Origin: Clostridia bacterium
GTDB lineage: Bacteria; Bacillota; Clostridia; Oscillospirales; CAG-272
Assembly (NCBI GenBank): GCA_017536475.1
Contig: JAFXHH010000013.1
Span: 62,001 to 126,000 of the forward strand
Reading direction: 5' to 3'
DNA: 64,000 nucleotides
Made by a program: the position numbers and the translations under genes. Each line of letters starts with the position of its first letter. Position 1 is the stretch's first letter. The notes under the pieces are model-generated. The model searched no databases. It worked only from the letters and a program-made list of their open reading frames with translations, and was not told where the DNA came from. Shown piece by piece: positions 58,648 to 64,000 of the stretch.

Positions 58648-59874
58648 TTATCCGTTAAAAACAACTTTCATATAAGACTTCTTGCCCTTACGGAGAAGCT
58701 TGCCTTCGGCGAGGTCCTCCTTGGTGTAGTAAGTCTTGATGTCATTAATCTTTTCGCCGTCGACCGAAACTCCGCCCTGCTGTACTGCCTGACGAGCCTC
58801 GGACTTGGACTTGACGAGTCCGCTTCTTACGAGCATTGTAAGGATGTCGGTCTTGCCCTCGATGTAGAAGTCCTCATCGAGCATTTCCGCGGTGGGAGCA
58901 TCGGCTTCGCCACCCGCGCCGAAGAGTGCCTTTGCCTGAGCCTGTGCTTTGTTTGCCTCGTCGTCGCCGTGAACCAGCTTGGTGAGCTCGTATGCGAGGA
59001 TCTCCTTTGCGGTATTAAGCTGGCTGCCCTCCCAAGAGTCCATTTCATTGATCTGCTCGATGGGGAGGAAGGTCAACATTCTGATGCACTTGAGGACGTC
59101 GGCGTCGGCTACGTTTCTCCAGTACTGGTAGAAGTCGTAGGGAGTCGTCTTGTTGGGATCGAGCCACACTGCGCCCGATGCGGTCTTACCCATCTTCTTG
59201 CCCTCGGAGTTGAGCAGCAGGGTGATGGTCATAGCGTGAGCGTCCTTTCCAAGCTTTCTTCTGATCAGCTCTGTTCCGCCGAGCATATTGGACCACTGGT
59301 CGTCGCCGCCGAACTGCATATTACAGCCGTAGGTCTTGAACAGGTGGTAGAAGTCGTAGGACTGCATTATCATATAGTTGAATTCGAGGAACGAAAGTCC
59401 CTTTTCCATTCTCTGCTTATAGCATTCTGCGGTAAGCATTCTGTTGACGGAGAAGCACGCACCGACCTCGCGGAGAACCTCGACGTAGTTGAGGTCGAGC
59501 AGCCAATCTGCGTTGTTGACCATTATTGCCTTGCCCTCGCCGAAATCGATGAATCTTTCCATCTGCTTTCTGAAACAGTCGCAGTTGTGTGCGATGGTCT
59601 CGGTCGTCATCATCTGGCGCATATCGGTTCTGCCCGAGGGGTCTCCGACCATTGCCGTGCCTCCGCCGATAAGGACTACGGGCTTATTGCCTGCCATCTG
59701 AAGTCTCTTCATAAGGCAGAGCGCCATAAAATGTCCTACGTGCAGAGAATCTGCCGTGGGGTCAAAGCCGATGTAGAAGGTCGCTTTGCCTTCGTTGATC
59801 ATATTCTTGATCTCTTCTTCATTCGTTACCTGCGCGATAAGTCCGCGGGCAACAAGCTCTTCGTAAATTTTCAT
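58648..59874 (-). CDS. tyrS: Tyrosyl-tRNA synthetase
   Basis: 408 residues. Class I motifs: DSLHVGHFMAL (HIGH-type) and GKKMGKTASGAV (KMSKS-type). Tyrosine-site residues lie in NYMIMQSYDFYHLFKTYG and GGDDQWSNMLGG. The C-terminal S4 RNA-binding domain is present (VRSGLVKSKSEARQAVQQGG). ATG follows AGAAAGGAAA. It is controlled by a T-box leader far upstream (60181-60456). Between the two lies a 273-bp tandem duplication, making a roughly 580-nt leader. Confidence 0.96.
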   Translation of the reverse strand: MKIYEELVARGLIAQVTNEEEIKNMINEGKATFYIGFDPTADSLHVGHFMALCLMKRLQMAGNKPVVLIGGGTAMVGDPSGRTDMRQMMTTETIAHNCDCFRKQMERFIDFGEGKAIMVNNADWLLDLNYVEVLREVGACFSVNRMLTAECYKQRMEKGLSFLEFNYMIMQSYDFYHLFKTYGCNMQFGGDDQWSNMLGGTELIRRKLGKDAHAMTITLLLNSEGKKMGKTASGAVWLDPNKTTPYDFYQYWRNVADADVLKCIRMLTFLPIEQINEMDSWEGSQLNTAKEILAYELTKLVHGDDEANKAQAQAKALFGAGGEADAPTAEMLDEDFYIEGKTDILTMLVRSGLVKSKSEARQAVQQGGVSVDGEKINDIKTYYTKEDLAEGKLLRKGKKSYMKVVFNG

Positions 59875-59891
59875 AGTTTCCTTTCTGTACC

Positions 59892-60164
59892 TTTTTCGAG
59901 AAAAAGGTACCCAAAAAGCTTTCCCTAGGATAGTTTGGCGACGCAGCCGTTTTGCAATCGGAAATGGGATTGATATCCTTAAGGTTAAGCTTTCGGTATT
60001 TATTTTGCTTTATTTTTATTCAATGTGTTTTTCCGAGAAAAAGGTACCCAAAAAGCTTCCCCTAGGATAGTTTGGCGACGCAGCCGTTTTGCAACTGGAA
60101 ATGGGATTGATATCCTTAAGGTTAAGCTTTCGGTATTTATTTTGCTTTATTTTTACCCAATGTG
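59892..60164 (-). repeat. Tandem duplication of about 136 bp between T-box and tyrS
   Basis: Unit 1 (59892-60027) and unit 2 (60028-60164) are nearly identical, both running from TTTTTC(C)GAGAAAAAGGTACC through CTAGGATAGTTTGGCGACGC and GGGATTGATATCCTTAAGG to TTTTTA..CAATGTG. They differ at a few scattered bases. Just outside unit 1, GTACCTTTTT/AAAAAGGTAC forms a hairpin (59888-59911) directly next to the tyrS ribosome binding site. No coding frame runs through it. Confidence 0.9.
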
Positions 60165-60180
60165 ATTTTAGATGGCAAAA

Positions 60181-60456
60181 AAACAAAAAGCCCCTGCAAA
60201 AAGCAAGGACGATTGGCATAATGCCTCGTGTTACCACCTTAATTCGCTCACAAGTCGCCTTATGAGCCTTAATAACTCCAAAAAGAGTCGTTTGATATAA
60301 CGGTCAATCCCGCCGCCGCCTACACATTCCAACGGAACTTCGGGACGGTACTCGCGAAGGTATTCGAAAACGGCTCTCACGCGCCTCTCATCAGCCGGCA
60401 GCTTTCTGTCTGACAGTATCGTTTTCTACTTGTTTCGGTCACTGTATTTCTTATGA
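60181..60456 (-). promoter_or_regulatory. T-box leader (tyrosine) controlling tyrS
   Basis: Read on the minus strand, the leader ends with the antiterminator core AAGGTGGTAACACGAGG (60240-60224), which includes the TGGT that pairs with the uncharged tRNA acceptor end. A terminator CCTTGC/GCAGGG followed by a T-rich tract (60210-60181) comes next. Upstream, candidate specifier codons TAC occur in CGAATACC and GAGTACC, fitting tyrosine. Uncharged tRNA-Tyr should prevent termination and raise tyrS expression. The core AACACG differs from the common ACCGCG form. Confidence 0.88.
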
Positions 60457-60462
60457 TGTTAC

Positions 60463-60491
60463 ATTATATCAAATTTTTTCGGAGTTGTCAA
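60463..60491 (-). promoter_or_regulatory. Promoter of the T-box-tyrS transcript
   Basis: TTGACA (60491-60486) and TATAAT (60468-60463) on the minus strand, spacing 17, perfect consensus. Confidence 0.9.
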
Positions 60492-60561
60492 CCTTTTTTT
60501 CGGTGTTTGGCGTTATTTTTCGCAAAAAGCGCGCGGCACGGCGATTTTTTGACTGTGGGAC

Positions 60562-60590
60562 TTGTAAATCGGGGAAAAATGCTATATAAT
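60562..60590 (+). promoter_or_regulatory. Promoter of pgeF
   Basis: TTGTAA (60562-60567) and TATAAT (60585-60590), spacing 17, 41 bp before the pgeF ATG. Confidence 0.6.
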
Positions 60591-60630
60591 TTACATAGTG
60601 ACAATGCAGATATACCGAAAGGATGAAAAT

Positions 60631-61425
60631 ATGCTTATAAAATCAAAAATTTTGCGCTCCGCGCATGCATTTTCGACGCGCGAGGGCGGAGTCAGCACGC
60701 TTGAGCACACGAAATCTCTCAATCTGGCGTTCGGGCGCGGAGACAGCGATGAGGTCGTCTTGAAAAATCTTGAAATTTTTGCCGAAGCGGTCGGGATCGA
60801 TCCGCATGGTATTATCTCTGTGCCACAGATACATTCCGACATCATTTACAAGGTCGGGCGCGCCGATGCGGGCGAGGGCTACTACAAAAGGGCGAATATT
60901 CGAGAGGGCGACGGCTATATTACTGACGAAAAGGGGATCACGCTCGGAGTCAAGGCCGCCGATTGCGTTCCGATTCTGTTTGAAGCGGAAAAGGGCGGTG
61001 AGCTTATTGCCGTTGGAGCAGTCCACGCGGGTTGGCGCGGCACGGTTGCGGGGATCGCCGCAAAGTGTGTACGTATGCTTTGTGAGGAATATAATGTTGC
61101 TCCAAGCGATATTCGGGCGGTGATAGGTCCTTGTATTCACAAGTGCTGCTACGAGGTAGGAGAGGATCTGAAAATGGCAGTCGAGCAGCGACTTGGCAAA
61201 GAGATGTCGGACTTGTTTGTCGTTCCGTCGGCTGACGTTGAGAACAAATATTTTTGCGATCTTGTCGGATTGAACCGTCATCTTTTGCTTGAGGCGGGGA
61301 TACTGCCCGAAAACCTCGACGTCGTCGATCTTTGCTCCTGCTGTCACCCCGAGCTTTTCTTTTCTCACCGTTTTTCAAATGGCAAGAGGGGAACTATGCT
61401 TAACGTTATATCTCTCGGGTTGTGA
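60631..61425 (+). CDS. pgeF: Peptidoglycan editing factor PgeF (YfiH, multicopper-laccase-fold)
   Basis: 264 residues from ATG 60631 with AAAGGAT upstream. The zinc ligands are in QIHSDII (His), KAADCVPILF (Cys) and GAVHAGWRGTV (His), and FSTREGGVS is the usual start. PgeF removes L-Ser wrongly placed in UDP-MurNAc peptide precursors; homologues were earlier called polyphenol oxidases and also act on purine nucleosides. In Firmicutes it is often near sporulation or division genes, and here it stands alone with its own promoter. Confidence 0.92.
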   Translation: MLIKSKILRSAHAFSTREGGVSTLEHTKSLNLAFGRGDSDEVVLKNLEIFAEAVGIDPHGIISVPQIHSDIIYKVGRADAGEGYYKRANIREGDGYITDEKGITLGVKAADCVPILFEAEKGGELIAVGAVHAGWRGTVAGIAAKCVRMLCEEYNVAPSDIRAVIGPCIHKCCYEVGEDLKMAVEQRLGKEMSDLFVVPSADVENKYFCDLVGLNRHLLLEAGILPENLDVVDLCSCCHPELFFSHRFSNGKRGTMLNVISLGL

Positions 61426-61462
61426 CTTTTCGTTAAAATTCAGGCAAACGAGGCTCTGTGTA

Positions 61463-61491
61463 TTGACTTTTTCACCAAATAATGTTATACT
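61463..61491 (+). promoter_or_regulatory. Promoter of the AlgI-type operon
   Basis: TTGACT (61463-61468) and TATACT (61486-61491), spacing 17, 56 bp before the ATG. Confidence 0.7.
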
Positions 61492-61546
61492 TGGTTAAGG
61501 TGTGTCGCTTTGCAACGCTTTAATCTGAAAAAATGAAGGTTTATAT

Positions 61547-63049
61547 ATGCTTTTCAGTTCTATGATTTTTCTATGGGTCTTTTTGCCCGTAGTGATAGCC
61601 GGCAACTTTTTGTTCTCGGCGCTACCGTTTAAAAGGGAATCCTCGCGCATCCGAGCAAAAAATATTTTTCTGCTTATAGCGAGCCTTATATTCTACGCTT
61701 GGGGCGGAATCTACTATCTGCTTATTATGCTGTCCTCCATTCTGCTCAACTTTGCGGGCGGATACGTGATCGAGAAGGGCGTGAAAACCAAGGGGGCAAG
61801 ACGCGCGGCATTTATCGTTATAATCGTACTCAATATCGCGATCCTTTTCTTCTTCAAGTATTTCAATATGCTTATCGCGATCATTGAGTCGCTTATGCAG
61901 TCGGGCGCGGGCTTCCGTGAGGTTTGGCAGACCATGCTGAGCATGAAGGGCACGGGCACGCTCAACCTCGCCCAGATCGTACTTCCTATCGGAATCTCCT
62001 TCTTTACCTTCCAGGCAATGTCCTACGTTATGGACGTTTATATGGGCAAGGCGAATCTACAGGAGAACATTATCGACTTTGCACTCTACGTTTCGCTTTT
62101 CCCCCAGCTTATCGCAGGCCCTATCGTCAAGTACAGCGACGTTGACCTTCAGCTTCAGACCAGAAAAGAGACCCTTGATCTTTTCGTCTCGGGTCAAAAG
62201 CGATTCTGCTACGGTCTCGGCAAAAAGGTGCTGGTTTCAAACGTGCTTGCGGAGGTTGCAGACGACATCTGGGCGCTTGAGATCGAGAATCTCGGTGCAC
62301 CTGTCGCGTGGCTTGGAATCATTGCTTATACCCTGCAGATCTATTTCGATTTCTCGGGATACTCCGACATGGCGATCGGTCTTGGTCGAATGATGGGCTT
62401 CGAGTTCAAGGAGAATTTCGATTACCCCTACACGTCGCTCTCTATTCAGGAATTCTGGAGAAGATGGCATATCTCTCTGTCTTCCTGGTTCAAGGAATAC
62501 ATATACATTCCTCTGGGCGGAAACAGAAAGGGAAAATTCCGAACGTATATCAATCTGTTCGTCGTATTTATGCTGACGGGCATCTGGCACGGTGCGAACT
62601 TTACGTTCATATTCTGGGGCTTGTTCCACGGAATTCTGCAGATAATCGAAAGGCTTTTCCTTGGAAAATGGCTCAAGAAGAACCCCGTCAAGATCCTCAA
62701 CTGGATATATACCATTTTCGCGGTTATGATCGGTTGGATCTACTTCCGTTCGGACAACATTTTCCAGGCGAACGAATACGTCCGACAGCTCTTCAACTTT
62801 ACGTCGGGTAATTATTCGATCGTCAGATTCCTTTCGATGAACGTTATTATCGTTATTATTTTCGGATTTCTGTTCTCGGGTCTTGTTCAAAGATTGCTTA
62901 AGTCAAGCTACGACAAGCTCTGTGCGCGCGCAGGCTCGTCCCGAGCTATCTTCGTTGCAGACTCGATAGCACAGTTCGCGATCCTCGCGCTGTCCATGGC
63001 GGCGCTGGTCGGCGGCACCTACAACGCATTCATTTATTTCCAATTCTGA
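61547..63049 (+). CDS. MBOAT family O-acyltransferase (AlgI/DltB type)
   Basis: 500 residues with about eleven membrane helices. The MBOAT catalytic region is EFWRRWHISLSSWFKEYIYI followed by PLGGNRKG and LTGIWHGANFTFIFWGLFHG, whose His is the catalytic residue. FPQLIAGPIVKYSDV is also typical. It moves an acyl group across the membrane for acetylation of an extracellular polysaccharide, as AlgI does for alginate. A DHHW-type protein follows 57 bp later, the usual two-gene module (AlgI plus AlgJ/X-like); the polymer is not known. Confidence 0.93.
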   Translation: MLFSSMIFLWVFLPVVIAGNFLFSALPFKRESSRIRAKNIFLLIASLIFYAWGGIYYLLIMLSSILLNFAGGYVIEKGVKTKGARRAAFIVIIVLNIAILFFFKYFNMLIAIIESLMQSGAGFREVWQTMLSMKGTGTLNLAQIVLPIGISFFTFQAMSYVMDVYMGKANLQENIIDFALYVSLFPQLIAGPIVKYSDVDLQLQTRKETLDLFVSGQKRFCYGLGKKVLVSNVLAEVADDIWALEIENLGAPVAWLGIIAYTLQIYFDFSGYSDMAIGLGRMMGFEFKENFDYPYTSLSIQEFWRRWHISLSSWFKEYIYIPLGGNRKGKFRTYINLFVVFMLTGIWHGANFTFIFWGLFHGILQIIERLFLGKWLKKNPVKILNWIYTIFAVMIGWIYFRSDNIFQANEYVRQLFNFTSGNYSIVRFLSMNVIIVIIFGFLFSGLVQRLLKSSYDKLCARAGSSRAIFVADSIAQFAILALSMAALVGGTYNAFIYFQF

Positions 63050-63106
63050 TATCAACCCTTATTTGTCGATCTTTTGATGCGACAATGATACAACAAGAGG
63101 TACTTT

Positions 63107-64000
63107 ATGGATAAAGACAAAAACACTTCTCAAGCCGAGACTCCGATCGAAAGCCCTCCCGCGCCAAAACTCCCTAAGGGACTTGCAGTGACCTATATCG
63201 GTATCTTTGCCGCAATGCTGATCGTCCCCACTATAATTTGGGGCGCTTTGATGATCGCGTGCAGATTCTCGCCCGAGCTTTACAGCACGCTCAATCCCCC
63301 TACGAACGAGTCGCAGGGAATGGCGGGCAAGGACGTTGCTGATTTTCCCACGACCTTCAATATTAAGACCTATACCGCAGAGATCGAGGCTTGGTACGAC
63401 GATCATCTGCCCTTCAGAGCTATAATATACAATTCCTACGGAGACATAAAGGCGACGGTCGAAAAGCCCTACAACTCGACTATTCGCCCCGCACTCGTTG
63501 AGCTTTTCCATTCAAACGGGAACGGCGGATCTGCCGAACTGCCCGAGGAGACGATCGTCGACATTCTGGGTGATGGCACCCAATCGCCCGAAGAAAGCGA
63601 GGAGACCGTCCCGAACTTTGACAACGAAGAATCCTCTCCCTCGGATTGCGAGCACGTATACGGCGCAGGCGAGATCGAGGTCGAGCCGACCTGCACCGAA
63701 TGGGGCGTTATGAAATATTCCTGCACGAAATGTTCCCATAGCTATCGAGAATACACCGCAAAGAAAGCACACGATTATGCGGTTTTGACCGACACCTTCG
63801 ATCTTGTGACCTGCGGCTCAAAATACGAGCGCTTTTTAAAGTGTAACGATTGCGGATACGAAAAGGACGACTCGGGTATCAAGCAACACAAAAATCACAA
63901 AAAGATAAAGACGGTCAAGGCGTCGTATACCTCTTACGGATACACTCTGGCAAGCTGTAAATATTGCGGCGGTGAATACAGGACCGATATTAAAGCCAAG
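63107..64000 (+). CDS. DHHW-type (AlgJ/AlgX-like) acetylation partner with CxxC repeats, truncated by window
   Basis: 298 codons are visible before the window ends. Residues 27-51 form one membrane helix; then DVADFPTTFNIKTYTAEIEA and WYDDHLPFRAIIYNSYGDIK match the start of DHHW/AlgX-type proteins that accept the acyl group from AlgI. From about residue 185 the expected sequence is interrupted by a cysteine-rich insert: CEHVYGAG, SCTKCSHSYREY, KCNDCGYEKD and SCKYCGGEY, separated by His-containing loops (KKAHDY, KQHKNHKK). Such CxxC repeats occur in Clostridial surface proteins. The catalytic Ser-His-Asp part lies beyond the window. Confidence 0.78.
   Translation, partial: MDKDKNTSQAETPIESPPAPKLPKGLAVTYIGIFAAMLIVPTIIWGALMIACRFSPELYSTLNPPTNESQGMAGKDVADFPTTFNIKTYTAEIEAWYDDHLPFRAIIYNSYGDIKATVEKPYNSTIRPALVELFHSNGNGGSAELPEETIVDILGDGTQSPEESEETVPNFDNEESSPSDCEHVYGAGEIEVEPTCTEWGVMKYSCTKCSHSYREYTAKKAHDYAVLTDTFDLVTCGSKYERFLKCNDCGYEKDDSGIKQHKNHKKIKTVKASYTSYGYTLASCKYCGGEYRTDIKAK

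Overview
The window looks like a stretch of chromosome from a spore-forming, low-to-moderate GC Firmicute of the class Clostridia, probably an uncultured gut lineage. The reasons are the spoIIAA-spoIIAB-sigF operon, a SleC-like spore cortex-lytic module, a T-box leader in front of tyrS, strong AGGAGG-type ribosome binding sites, and many promoters that match TTGACA-17-TATAAT closely. No phage, transposon, CRISPR array or antibiotic-resistance island is visible. Genus cannot be fixed from sequence alone.

Layout. 1-3.0 kb: a truncated substrate-binding lipoprotein, a DUF362/ferredoxin protein and a CmpB-type membrane protein. 3.0-11.6 kb, all minus strand: peptidase C26, a membrane protein, serS, parB and parA, then three parS sites, then the coupled ahcY-mnmG-rsmG operon. 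11.8-20.0 kb, plus strand: a five-gene gliding-type ABC transporter operon (ATPase, permease, two tandem GldG-like proteins and a 988-residue DUF4340 protein). 20.2-20.8 kb: tRNA-Met and tRNA-Glu from one consensus promoter, with an unusual hairpin and tRNA-derived repeats. 20.8-27.4 kb, minus strand: pepF, a zinc-ribbon membrane protein, ymdB, mnmE, an HPr-like protein and holA. 27.6-32.4 kb, plus strand: a MATE transporter and the conserved rpmH-rnpA-yidD-yidC-jag cluster.

32.5-37.3 kb: a sugar isomerase and Gfo/Idh dehydrogenase pair, divergent from an AraC regulator overlapping L-serine dehydratase, then a gene-free array of hairpins and a MarR regulator. 37.5-42.8 kb: a large Sel1-repeat protein divergent from zapA and a U32 peptidase. 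42.9-45.3 kb, minus strand: three genes that together resemble a split SleC cortex lytic enzyme. 45.5-52.8 kb, plus strand: rpmE, an SGNH hydrolase, hflX, yigZ, tatD, a phosphoribosyltransferase-like protein and an EF-G paralogue. 53-58.4 kb: a geranylgeranyl-reductase-type flavoprotein, the spoIIA operon and an M13 metallopeptidase. 58.6-60.5 kb, minus strand: tyrS with its T-box and a tandem duplication. 60.6-64 kb, plus strand: pgeF, an AlgI-type acyltransferase and its truncated DHHW-type partner.

The rpmH-to-jag, mnmE, mnmG-rsmG and parAB blocks usually sit together at the replication origin. Here they lie within about 27 kb but are separated, inverted and interrupted by other genes, and dnaA is absent. 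The most unusual material is the tRNA-Glu hairpin, the tandem GldG operon, the split cortex-lytic module without signal peptides, a family of GC-rich hairpin repeats placed just after stop codons, and the duplication inserted between the T-box and tyrS.
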